NCBI RefSeq assembly: GCF_015351235.1
Contig: NZ_JADKSJ010000001.1
Coordinates: 1,567,668 to 1,631,667 of the forward strand
Source of the DNA: Plantibacter sp. VKM Ac-2880
Lineage (GTDB): Bacteria; Actinomycetota; Actinomycetes; Actinomycetales; Microbacteriaceae
Direction: 5' to 3'
DNA: 64,000 bases
This document shows, piece by piece, positions 44,705 through 52,593 of the stretch. A program made the translations under genes and the position numbers. Numbering within the stretch: the stretch's first letter is position 1; every line of letters begins with the position of its first letter. The notes beneath the pieces are model-generated. The model was given only the letters and a program-made list of their open reading frames with translations. It had not been told where the DNA came from and did not search any database.

Positions 44705-45874
44705 GTGACGATCGATCTGGCGAGCATGCTGGTCGTCGCGGTGATCGTCTGCGCCGCGTGCGGGATCTTCTACGCGCTCGACAGCGCGCGCACCCTCGCC
44801 GGCCGCCACATGGCTGCCTGGATGTCCGGGTTCGCCACGACGCTCCTCTCGGCGGTCAGCTACCTCGCCGCCACCCTCAACGGTGACTCCGTGTGGATCG
44901 TCGCCATCGCCAACGCCTCGATGGTCGCCGCAATCGCCGCCCTGTGGGTGGGCTGTCGGCTGTTCAACGGACGACGCAGCCTCGTGCTCCTCGGAACGCT
45001 CATCGTCGGTGTGACGGCGCTCTCGGCCGTCCTGGACCCCACCGACGACCCCGAATGGGCCGGCACGATCGCCCGGCTCGGCTCGCTGATCGTCCTGTCG
45101 CTGCTGGTGGTGTTCGAGGCCCGACGCGGTCGGATGCGAACGGCCTCGGCGTCGCTCGTGCTCGTGATCGTCCTCAGCCTGCATGCGGCGTTCACCGCGG
45201 TCCGCCTGGTGGTGTACATCGTTGCGGGTCCGCATTCGGCGGCGTTCGAGCGGATCTTCGGCACCGCATTCGTGACCTACATGAACCTCGTGTTCGTGAT
45301 CCTGGTCGCCGTCGGCCTCGTCCTGCTCCGCTCATGGGAACGCAAGGAGCGGCTCGCCTCCGAACGCGAGGGCATCCGCACCGTGGGTCGCCGGGCCTTC
45401 GAGGTCGAGGCGACCGCGCTCCGGACGAGGCTCGAGCCGGGCGAACGGCTCGCCGTCGTCGAGGTGGCCATCGACGGGTACGGGGACCTGCGGCGTGCCT
45501 ACGGTCTGGCTTCGGCCGGAGAACTCGAAGCGCTGCTCGCCGAGGCCGTGTTCCGTGAGATCCCGTCCGGCGCCGTCTGCACGCGCGTGCGCGGGGGAAT
45601 CGTGCTCGTCGCGATGGCGGTCGAGGACGGGCCCGTCGGTGTGGCGGGCCTGCGTGACCTCTCCGCCGGGATCGCAGCCGGGTACCGGGAGGCGGTCGTC
45701 GTGCAACTCGACGGGTTCGCCGGCGCCGCGAAACTCGGCGCCGCGATCGATCCTGAACCGCCGGTCCACGTCGCCAGGCTCACGGCCGCTGCACGATCGG
45801 CGAGGGACGAGGCGGAGCGGCGTGGCGAGCTGCTGCGGCTCGCACACACGGAGTCCGAGTCGCTCGACCGCTGA
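44705..45874 (+). CDS. Membrane protein with degenerate GGDEF-like C-terminus
   Basis: 389 residues. Seven hydrophobic helices fill residues ~5-225; after ERKERLASEREG a cytoplasmic domain of ~150 residues follows. It has the spacing of a diguanylate cyclase (VEVAIDGYGDLRRAYGLASAGELEALLAEAVF, then CTRVRGGIVLVAM where RxGGDEF would be), but the GGDEF signature and the metal Asp are missing. I expect no cyclic-di-GMP synthesis; binding or a structural role is possible. GTG 44705; a hairpin (44668-44692) lies between a TACGCT -10 at 44658 and the start. Confidence 0.65.
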   Translation: MTIDLASMLVVAVIVCAACGIFYALDSARTLAGRHMAAWMSGFATTLLSAVSYLAATLNGDSVWIVAIANASMVAAIAALWVGCRLFNGRRSLVLLGTLIVGVTALSAVLDPTDDPEWAGTIARLGSLIVLSLLVVFEARRGRMRTASASLVLVIVLSLHAAFTAVRLVVYIVAGPHSAAFERIFGTAFVTYMNLVFVILVAVGLVLLRSWERKERLASEREGIRTVGRRAFEVEATALRTRLEPGERLAVVEVAIDGYGDLRRAYGLASAGELEALLAEAVFREIPSGAVCTRVRGGIVLVAMAVEDGPVGVAGLRDLSAGIAAGYREAVVVQLDGFAGAAKLGAAIDPEPPVHVARLTAAARSARDEAERRGELLRLAHTESESLDR

Positions 45875-45916
45875 CCGAGCACCCTCGCAGCGGAGGATTG
45901 TCGCGCGAGGTCCGGT

Positions 45917-46264
45917 TCAGCGACCCTGGCGCTTCTTGTACGGCAGGGGCTCACCCTTGACCTTCGGAGCCCGACCCTTGCCCTTGTTGGCCTTGGCCTT
46001 GCCGCCCGGAGCGGGAGCCGACTTCGCGGCGGCCGCGGCCGAGGCGTCGAGCTGACGCCGGGCGTCGATGAGGAACGCGGAGCCGGCATCGGTCAGCTGG
46101 GTGGATTCGACGTCGCGGGCGAACAGCTCCGCGCCGAGGATCTCCTCCAGCTTCCGGACGTCGGCGACGACGGTGCTGCGTGGCACACCGAGCTCCTTCG
46201 CCGCCTTTGCGAAGTGGAGCGTTTCCGCGGAGGCGACGAAGGAGCGCAGCTGCTTGTGGTCCAT
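45917..46264 (-). CDS. LysR-type helix-turn-helix domain only, with Lys-rich tail
   Basis: 115 residues. Residues 1-65 are a LysR-family winged helix-turn-helix (MDHKQLRSFVASAETLHFAKAAKELGVPRSTVVADVRKLE, about 1-40, then LGAELFARD). The effector-binding domain that normally follows (~200 residues) is absent; instead there is an Ala/Lys/Gly/Pro tail (GKAKANKGKGRAPKVKG) ending KKRQGR. The DNA-binding part looks intact, so it may bind DNA without a ligand. The downstream sequence does not continue the family in another frame. Confidence 0.78.
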   Translation of the reverse strand: MDHKQLRSFVASAETLHFAKAAKELGVPRSTVVADVRKLEEILGAELFARDVESTQLTDAGSAFLIDARRQLDASAAAAAKSAPAPGGKAKANKGKGRAPKVKGEPLPYKKRQGR

Positions 46265-46309
46265 GCCCTCAGCCTACGGGGGCGGCGTCGGACCGCAGAC
46301 CAGCGTGGG

Positions 46310-47593
46310 TCAGTGGTCCAACGCGCGACGGCGGCGGAGGAACACCGAGCCGACGGCGACGAGGATACCGAGGAGCAGCAGTGATGCACCGACGGCCACG
46401 ATGAGCGTCCCGTTCACACCCGTTTCCGCCAGGCGGTCGATGTCGCTGACCGGGACCGTGGGGGTGTTCGGCTGAGCGTTCACGGGCGGGGAGACCGGCG
46501 GAATCACCGGGGTGACCACGGGCGGGGTGACGACCGGAGGGACGACGACCGGCGGCACCAAGGGCTGGATCACGATCGTCGATTCGATCGTGTCGTCGGG
46601 TGCGGTGCCGTTACTGGCCGTCACCGTGACGGGGTAGCTGCCAGGAGTCGTCGGGGTGCCGCTCACGGTGCCGGTCACGCTGTCGAGGACGAGGCCCGGG
46701 GGAAGCGCGCCGGAGGTGACGGTGTAGGTCGCGTCCGGGCTACCGGTCGAGGTGACCGTGCTGTCGTACGTCGTGCCGACCGTCCCGCCGGGCAGGGGTG
46801 CTGAGGTGATCTCGGGGCTCGTCGTCACTTCAGATCCGCTGCCGTCGTCGCAGCCGGAAGGACGGGTGATCACGGTGTTGATGAGCGTCACCGCGCCGGT
46901 GGACGCGAGCAGGCGTCCCTCGACGACCGTGCCGGATCCCGTGGAGATCGACGCGTCCGCGAGGATCGTGCCGACGAAGGGCCCGCCGCCGTCGAGGGTG
47001 GCCGAGCTGCCGACGCGCCAGAACACGTTGCAGGCGCTCGCGCCGCCGACGAGGGTGACCGAGGAGCTGGTGCCGGTCTTCAGGGTGCTGGCCGCCTGGA
47101 AGACCCAGACCGACTCAGCGGTGCCGGTGAGCGTCACGTTCCCGGTGAGGGAGATCTCTCCGCCGGCGTAGACGCCTGGGTCGAGGTTGAGGCCGGTGAG
47201 ATCGCCGACCTGCTGGGGGTCCGGCGTGAGGCTGGAGGCGACGCCCATCGCGGTGAGGAGGTCGTCCTTCGCGAGGGCGGCGGGCTCGTTCGTCACGTTC
47301 TGGGTGCCGTTGACGATGCCCGGCGGGAAGCCCGTCACGGAGCTGTCCGGGCTCAGCCCGAGGTCTCCGTTGATCGTGGTCGGGCCGGTGTTGGTGATGG
47401 CCGAGGACGCGAGGACGCCGTAGTCGGCTGCCGTGCCGAGGAAGATCGGGCCGTTGATCGTGGTCGCGGCGTTCGCCGGGCCTGCACCGATGGCCAGGAG
47501 TCCGACGGTGACGACTGCCGCTGCACCGAAGAGGCGAGTGCGAAGGTGACCGGGTCTGGCGCTTGGGGCGGGTGGAGAGAGTTCGAGGCGCAT
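46310..47593 (-). CDS. Ice-binding-like (DUF3494) surface protein with LPXTG-type anchor
   Basis: 427 residues. Signal peptide 1-42 (GPANA). Residues ~45-245 are the DUF3494 beta-solenoid of ice-binding proteins (LGTAADYGVLASSAITNTGPT, NLDPGVYAGGEISLTGNVTL, VFQAASTLKTG). Then an Ig-like putative module (SGALPPGLVLDSVTGTVSGTPTTPGSYPVTV, about 300-330), a Pro/Val spacer, LAETG, a membrane helix and RRRR, a sortase cell-wall signal. Not every DUF3494 protein binds ice; adhesion is an alternative. ATG 47593 starts the signal. No sortase gene is near. Confidence 0.85.
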   Translation of the reverse strand: MRLELSPPAPSARPGHLRTRLFGAAAVVTVGLLAIGAGPANAATTINGPIFLGTAADYGVLASSAITNTGPTTINGDLGLSPDSSVTGFPPGIVNGTQNVTNEPAALAKDDLLTAMGVASSLTPDPQQVGDLTGLNLDPGVYAGGEISLTGNVTLTGTAESVWVFQAASTLKTGTSSSVTLVGGASACNVFWRVGSSATLDGGGPFVGTILADASISTGSGTVVEGRLLASTGAVTLINTVITRPSGCDDGSGSEVTTSPEITSAPLPGGTVGTTYDSTVTSTGSPDATYTVTSGALPPGLVLDSVTGTVSGTPTTPGSYPVTVTASNGTAPDDTIESTIVIQPLVPPVVVPPVVTPPVVTPVIPPVSPPVNAQPNTPTVPVSDIDRLAETGVNGTLIVAVGASLLLLGILVAVGSVFLRRRRALDH

Positions 47594-47802
47594 GCGTGCC
47601 CCTTCCGTGTGGGAGGGGCGCGAAGCCAAGAGGATGGCGACATCAACCGCAACTGCTCTCTGTGTAACACCTTTGGGGGGTGCTGTAGCCGGTAGGGCGG
47701 CGGATTGTACTCAATCGTGATGTTGTGCTATGCGGGCGCACGCGCGCGCCTGGCGCGGAATGAACGGTCAGGGTTCGTCCGCCGGAATGAGACGATTGCA
47801 GC

Positions 47803-49458
47803 ATGACTGCAACGCTCGTCGCCCAAGGCCTCGCCGGCGGACATGGCCACCGCACCCTGTTCGACAGCCTGGATCTGACGGTGGCGCCGGGCGACGTGAT
47901 CGGCGTCGTCGGGATGAACGGGGCAGGCAAGTCGACGCTGCTCCAGCTGCTCGGCGGCTCCCTCGAACCGCAGGCCGGCACGATCACCCTGTCGCCGTCC
48001 GACGCCTTCGTCGGATCCCTCCCGCAGGAACACGATCGCGTCGTCGGCGAGAGCGTCGCCGCCTACATCGCCCGACGCACCGGGTGTGCCGCAGCCACCG
48101 AGGCGATGGATGCCGCTGCGGCGGCGCTCGCCGAGCCGGCCGCACCGGGTGAGGATCCGGCCGACGTGTACTCCGCCGCACTCGACCGCTGGCTGGCGAG
48201 TGGTGCGGCAGATCTGGAAGAGCGCATCCCCGCGGTGCTCGCCGACCTCGGACTGGACCTCGACGCCGACGTGTCCTCCACCATGATGACGTCGCTGTCG
48301 GGCGGCCAGGCCGCCCGGGTCGGACTCGCCGCGCTCCTGCTGTCGCGGTTCGACATCGTGCTGCTCGACGAACCGACGAACGACCTCGATCTCGACGGTC
48401 TGGAACGGCTCGAGCGGTTCGTGCAGGGGCTCCGCGGCGGCGTCGTGCTCGTCAGCCACGACCGCGAATTCCTCGCCCGCTGCGTCACCCGCGTGCTCGA
48501 GCTCGACCTCGCGCAGCAGAGCAACCGCGTCTTCGGCGGTGGGTACGAGGCCTACCTCGAGGAGCGCGAGGTCGCCAGGCGGCACGCCCGCGACGCGTAT
48601 GACGAGTTCGCCGACAAGAAGGCGGACCTCGTGGGCCGTGCGCGGGTGCAGCGGGAGTGGTCGAGCCAGGGGGTCCGCAACGCCATGAAGAAGGCGCCGG
48701 ACAACGACAAGATCCGCCGGAAGGCCTCGGCGGAGTCGTCCGAGAAGCAGGCGCAGAAGGTCCGCCAGATGGAGAGCCGCATCGCCCGCCTCGACGAGGT
48801 GGAGGAACCGCGCAAGGAGTGGCAGCTGCAGTTCACGATCGGGAGCGCACCGCGCTCGAGCACCGTGGTCGCGACGCTCTCGCAGGCCGTGGTGCAGCAG
48901 GGCGACTTCCGGCTCGGTCCGCTGTCGCTCCAGGTGAACGTGGGTGACCGGATCGGCATCACCGGCCCGAACGGCGCCGGGAAGTCGACGTTGCTCGCGA
49001 CCCTGCTCGGCCGTCGGACGCCGGACGAAGGGACGGCGAGCCTCGGTTCCAGTGTGCGCATCGGCGAGATCGACCAGGCCCGTTCACTGCTCGTCGGCTC
49101 TGAGCCGCTCGCGGACCGGTTCGAGGCGATCGTGCCCGAACTGTCGCCGGGTGAAGTCAGGACCCTGCTCGCCAAGTTCGGGCTGAAGGCCGACCACGTG
49201 AACCGGCCCGTCGACGAGCTGTCACCGGGGGAGCGCACCCGAGCCGGGCTCGCCGTGCTGCAGGCGACCGGCGTCAACCTGCTCGTCCTCGACGAACCGA
49301 CGAACCACCTCGACCTCGCCGCCATCGAACAGCTCGAGGAGGCGCTCGAGAGCTACGAGGGGACGCTCCTGCTGGTCACGCACGACCGCCGGATGCTGGA
49401 CACCGTCCGGATCGAGCGGCGTTGGGTCGTCGAGGCGGGCGCAGTCACGGAGCACTAG
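47803..49458 (+). CDS. ABC-F family ATP-binding protein
   Basis: 551 residues, two ATP-binding cassettes and no membrane part. NBD1: Walker A GMNGAGKST, signature LSGGQAAR, Walker B VLLDEPTNDLDL. Then a charged linker. NBD2: Walker A GPNGAGKST, signature LSPGERTR, Walker B VLDEPTNHLDL. ABC-F proteins act on the ribosome; the subgroup (translation factor or antibiotic protection) cannot be settled here. It has no good ribosome binding site close to ATG 47803, and shares a 209-base divergent spacer with the ice-binding gene. Confidence 0.92.
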   Translation: MTATLVAQGLAGGHGHRTLFDSLDLTVAPGDVIGVVGMNGAGKSTLLQLLGGSLEPQAGTITLSPSDAFVGSLPQEHDRVVGESVAAYIARRTGCAAATEAMDAAAAALAEPAAPGEDPADVYSAALDRWLASGAADLEERIPAVLADLGLDLDADVSSTMMTSLSGGQAARVGLAALLLSRFDIVLLDEPTNDLDLDGLERLERFVQGLRGGVVLVSHDREFLARCVTRVLELDLAQQSNRVFGGGYEAYLEEREVARRHARDAYDEFADKKADLVGRARVQREWSSQGVRNAMKKAPDNDKIRRKASAESSEKQAQKVRQMESRIARLDEVEEPRKEWQLQFTIGSAPRSSTVVATLSQAVVQQGDFRLGPLSLQVNVGDRIGITGPNGAGKSTLLATLLGRRTPDEGTASLGSSVRIGEIDQARSLLVGSEPLADRFEAIVPELSPGEVRTLLAKFGLKADHVNRPVDELSPGERTRAGLAVLQATGVNLLVLDEPTNHLDLAAIEQLEEALESYEGTLLLVTHDRRMLDTVRIERRWVVEAGAVTEH

Positions 49459-49472
49459 CGCGGCGGCGGGGC

Positions 49473-50042
49473 TCAGAGGTCCCGCACGAGGGCGTCACGC
49501 AGTTCGGGGCCGATGTCCTCAGGAACGTCGACGTCGACCGCGAGTGCCTGAAGTGCCCGGCTGTAGTAGTTGCGGGCGGCCGCGGCGAGGGTGATGTCGA
49601 GGATCTCCTGATCCGAGAAGCCGTGCTCGCGCAGGGTCAGGCTGTCGGCGTCGGTCATCCGGTCCGAGTCGCGACCCACCCGTTCCGCGAAAGCCATCAT
49701 CGCGACCTCTGCCGGGCTCAGGCCGGCGTCGCGATAGTCCGCTGCGATGCGCACGAGTTGGTCCTCGTCGAACAGGGAGAGCGACTTCCGGCCGTGAGCG
49801 AGACGGCAGTGTCGTGACCGCGTCCCTCGCGCCGCGGCGAGCGTCACGAGCTCGTAGCGCCGCTTGCCGAGCGGTCGGGCGATCGCCCCGATCAGCGCCT
49901 CCCAAGCGGCGTACGCTTCGGGGTTCAACGCCATGACCTTCGTGTGTGCTGCGACGAAGCCCTGGTCGGCGATGTCGCCGTCGTACAGTGCAGCCGTCAT
50001 CGCATCGGCATCGGCTTCGGGGATGGTGCGGAGGATCGACAT
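49473..50042 (-). CDS. Carboxymuconolactone decarboxylase / AhpD-like protein
   Basis: 189 residues, helical. The segment around RHCRLAHG matches the CxxCxxxH of the AhpD/CMD peroxidase-like family, but the first Cys is Ser (SRHC). So a dithiol peroxidase cycle would need another Cys, and the protein may have a different role. The first ATG giving MSILRTIPEADADAM is taken; the frame upstream has no matching sequence. It converges on the ABC-F gene with only 14 bases between stops. Confidence 0.8.
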   Translation of the reverse strand: MSILRTIPEADADAMTAALYDGDIADQGFVAAHTKVMALNPEAYAAWEALIGAIARPLGKRRYELVTLAAARGTRSRHCRLAHGRKSLSLFDEDQLVRIAADYRDAGLSPAEVAMMAFAERVGRDSDRMTDADSLTLREHGFSDQEILDITLAAAARNYYSRALQALAVDVDVPEDIGPELRDALVRDL

Positions 50043-50218
50043 GTCGGCCACCTCGTCGGAACGGGTCGCGGGCCGGGTGTCCGCGGCTGTCGTTCGTCCA
50101 TGATGGCACTCGAGGCGGGCGCTGTCAGCACGTCTTCCGGTGGACGTCGGTGACGGCATCGACAGCACCGGGCCCAACGGTCGTCGGGTGGCCCGCGACC
50201 CACGCCCCACGCATGAGC

Positions 50219-50252
50219 GAGGACCCCGCGGCAGTCGCCAGGCGGGGTCCTC
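50219..50252 (-). terminator. Hairpin terminator after the small stress-protein gene
   Basis: An 11-base stem, GAGGACCCCGC and its complement, with a 12-base loop, 22 bases past the small gene's stop in the 232-base gap; nothing else is seen in that gap. Confidence 0.6.
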
Positions 50253-50274
50253 GTCGTTCAGGGGGGAGGGCGCG

Positions 50275-50490
50275 TCAGTCGCGCAGCTGCTCCTTGTAGT
50301 CGTTCTTCGCTTCGGTGGAGTCACGCTCGGCCTCGGCCTTCTTGACGTCGGCCTCCGCCTGCTTCACCTTCGCGTCGGCCTTGGCCTCGTCGACCTTGTC
50401 GCCGAGACGGTCCTTCGTGTCCTCGACGGTCTCGCCGATCTTCCGACCGGTCGCTTCAGCCGCGTCCTTGGCGTTGTCCAGGAATCCCAT
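50275..50490 (-). CDS. Small helical stress-type protein
   Basis: 71 residues, nearly all charged and Ala: Lys/Asp/Glu heptads (AADVKKAEAERDS-like) and a Gly turn. This is the style of CsbD/YtxH/LEA-like stress proteins, which are often disordered and induced by stress. ATG 50490 follows a purine-rich stretch. The call is by composition, not by a firm match. Confidence 0.55.
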   Translation of the reverse strand: MGFLDNAKDAAEATGRKIGETVEDTKDRLGDKVDEAKADAKVKQAEADVKKAEAERDSTEAKNDYKEQLRD

Positions 50491-50597
50491 GTCAGCTCCG
50501 TCTCTGTTCCCGAGTCTCGGTCACGAGATCCACCCTGCCGAACCGCCTGGCCGACGACAACCGGTTGTGTTCCCAGGCGAACGGGGCTAGACCGTGG

Positions 50598-51740
50598 TCA
50601 GGCGAGCGATGCGACGGCGGCGACGGCGGCGACCACGGCGCTCGCCGCGTCGTCGAGCTCCCGGGCGGTGACGGCTGACGTGCAGCTGAACCGGACGGCC
50701 GTCTGCGCGACCGTCGGTTCGACACCGATGGCGAGCAGGACGGCGGACGGTTCGTCGCTGCCGGCGGCACACGCGGAGCCACTCGACGATACGACCCCTC
50801 GGCGTTCGAGTTCGAGGAGGACCGCCTCACCGCTCGTCCCGGGGAAGACGAAGGACGCGATGCCGGGCAGGCGGTGCTCGGGATGACCGGTGAGTCGCGC
50901 GCCGGGGACCCCCTGCAGGACCCGGGCGATGAAGGCGTCTCGCAGGAGCGTCACCCGTTCGGTGGCTCCGAGGCGTTCCTGTTCGGCGAGCTCGATGGCG
51001 GTGGCGAGACCGACGGCCGCTGCGACGTTCTCCGTCCCGCTGCGTCGCCCCCGCTCCTGACCGCCACCATGGACGAGCGGCTCGAGGGGGAGCGCGCCGC
51101 GGACGGCCAGCAGCCCGATGCCCTTGGGCGCGCCGAGCTTATGGCCGGAGAGACTGAGCGCGTCGACCCCCAGCCGATCGAGGCCGAGCGGGAGCCATCC
51201 CGCCGCCTGGACGGCGTCGGTGTGCAGGGGGACTCGGGCGGCTCGAGCGATCGCACCGAGCGCTGCGAGGTCCTGGATCGTGCCGATCTCGTTGTTCGCG
51301 GCCATGACACTCGCGAGCACGGTGTCCGGCCGGAGCGCGGCCGCGAACTCGTCTGGGTCCACGCGGCCCGTGGCATCCACCGGCAGCGTCCTCACCTCGA
51401 CGTCGTGGAATCGACGGAGGTACGCGAAGGACTCCGCGACGGCCTCGTGCTCGACGGCCGAGGTGACGACGTGCCGACCGCGCGTGATCGAGCCGAGCGT
51501 GAGGCCCTTCACCGCGAGGTTGTCCGCTTCCGTCCCGCCGGAGGTGAAGATGATGTCGCCGGGGCGCGTGCCGAGCACCGTCGCGATCCGGCGTCGGGCG
51601 TCGTCCAGCCCGGCGGCGGCCGCCTCGCCGACGGTGTGGTGGCTCGAGGGGTTGCCGAAGGTGTTCGTCAGGTACGGCCACATGGCCTCGATCACCTCAC
51701 GCCGGACGGGTGTCGTCGCGGCGTTGTCGAGGTACAGCAC
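50598..51740 (-). CDS. Cysteine desulfurase of the NAD operon (NifS/IscS-like)
   Basis: 380 residues. PLP enzyme that takes sulfur from cysteine. N-terminus LYLDNAATTPVRREV is the NifS start; PLP Lys in SLSGHKLGAPKG; the active-site Cys in SSGSACAAG near residue 325. The GTG at 51740 lies 1 base beyond the nadC stop. Beside nadA it should feed the [4Fe-4S] cluster of quinolinate synthase, as is known for nifS-nad neighbours. Confidence 0.93.
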   Translation of the reverse strand: MLYLDNAATTPVRREVIEAMWPYLTNTFGNPSSHHTVGEAAAAGLDDARRRIATVLGTRPGDIIFTSGGTEADNLAVKGLTLGSITRGRHVVTSAVEHEAVAESFAYLRRFHDVEVRTLPVDATGRVDPDEFAAALRPDTVLASVMAANNEIGTIQDLAALGAIARAARVPLHTDAVQAAGWLPLGLDRLGVDALSLSGHKLGAPKGIGLLAVRGALPLEPLVHGGGQERGRRSGTENVAAAVGLATAIELAEQERLGATERVTLLRDAFIARVLQGVPGARLTGHPEHRLPGIASFVFPGTSGEAVLLELERRGVVSSSGSACAAGSDEPSAVLLAIGVEPTVAQTAVRFSCTSAVTARELDDAASAVVAAVAAVASLA

Positions 51741-51741
51741 C

Positions 51742-52593
51742 TCAGTCCACCGACACGTCGAGGCCGAGGTCCAGCGACTGCACGCTGTGGGTGAGCGCTC
51801 CGGAGGAGATCACGTCGACCCCGGTCGCGGCGATGTCACGGACCGTCGCGAGGGTCACGTTGCCGCTCGCCTCGACGACCGCCCGGCCGGCGACGAGCAC
51901 GACACCCTCGCGGAGCTCGTCGAGGGTGAAGTTGTCGAGCATGATCGTGTCGACACCGGCTGCCAGCACGGCCTCGATCTGGTCGAGCCGGTCGACCTCG
52001 ACCTCGATGCTCGTCGTGTGGGGCAACTCCTCGCGCGCCCGCAGCAACGCCTCGGTGACCGTGAGGCCGCGCTCGAGCAGCACCGCGAGGTGGTTGTCCT
52101 TCACCATGACGGCGTCGGACAGGGAGTGGCGGTGATTGCGGCCACCACCGGATCGGACCGCGTGCCGTTCGAAGGCGCGGAGGCCGGGCGTGGTCTTGCG
52201 GGTGTCGACGATGCGCGCCCGGGTGTCGGACACGGCGCTGACGTAGGCCGCGGTCATCGTCGCGATCCCGCTCATCCGTTGCACGAAGTTCAGCGCGACC
52301 CGCTCGGCGGTGAGCACCGCCCGGGCCGGACCGGAGACCATCGCGATGGTGTCGCCGGCGGAGAACGGCTCACCGTCGGCGACGAGGAACGCGACGCTGA
52401 TCCCCGGATCGGTGAGGCGGAACGCGGCCTCGAACACCGCTGCGCCACTGAACACGCCCGGTTCCCGGGCGTTCAGGGAGGCCGACGCCTGGGCCTCCGC
52501 GGGGATGAGAGCGTCGGCCGTGAGATCGCCCCACGGAGCGTCCTCGTCGAGAGCGGCGGAGACGACGGTGTCGATGAGTCGAGGGGTCAGCAT
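51742..52593 (-). CDS. nadC: Nicotinate-nucleotide diphosphorylase (carboxylating)
   Basis: 283 residues. It joins quinolinate and PRPP to nicotinate mononucleotide with loss of CO2. The active-site segments EDAPWGDLTAD, VDTRKTTPGLRAFERHAVRSGGGRNHR (about 128-154), MVKDNH and EVEVDRLDQIEA are typical. Its start overlaps the nadB stop by 7 bases. Confidence 0.97.
   Translation of the reverse strand: MLTPRLIDTVVSAALDEDAPWGDLTADALIPAEAQASASLNAREPGVFSGAAVFEAAFRLTDPGISVAFLVADGEPFSAGDTIAMVSGPARAVLTAERVALNFVQRMSGIATMTAAYVSAVSDTRARIVDTRKTTPGLRAFERHAVRSGGGRNHRHSLSDAVMVKDNHLAVLLERGLTVTEALLRAREELPHTTSIEVEVDRLDQIEAVLAAGVDTIMLDNFTLDELREGVVLVAGRAVVEASGNVTLATVRDIAATGVDVISSGALTHSVQSLDLGLDVSVD

Noticed and set aside
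41605-46309. Possible prophage or insertion element in the accessory region
   Set aside because: No integrase, transposase, terminal inverted repeat, tRNA target duplication or phage gene is seen.
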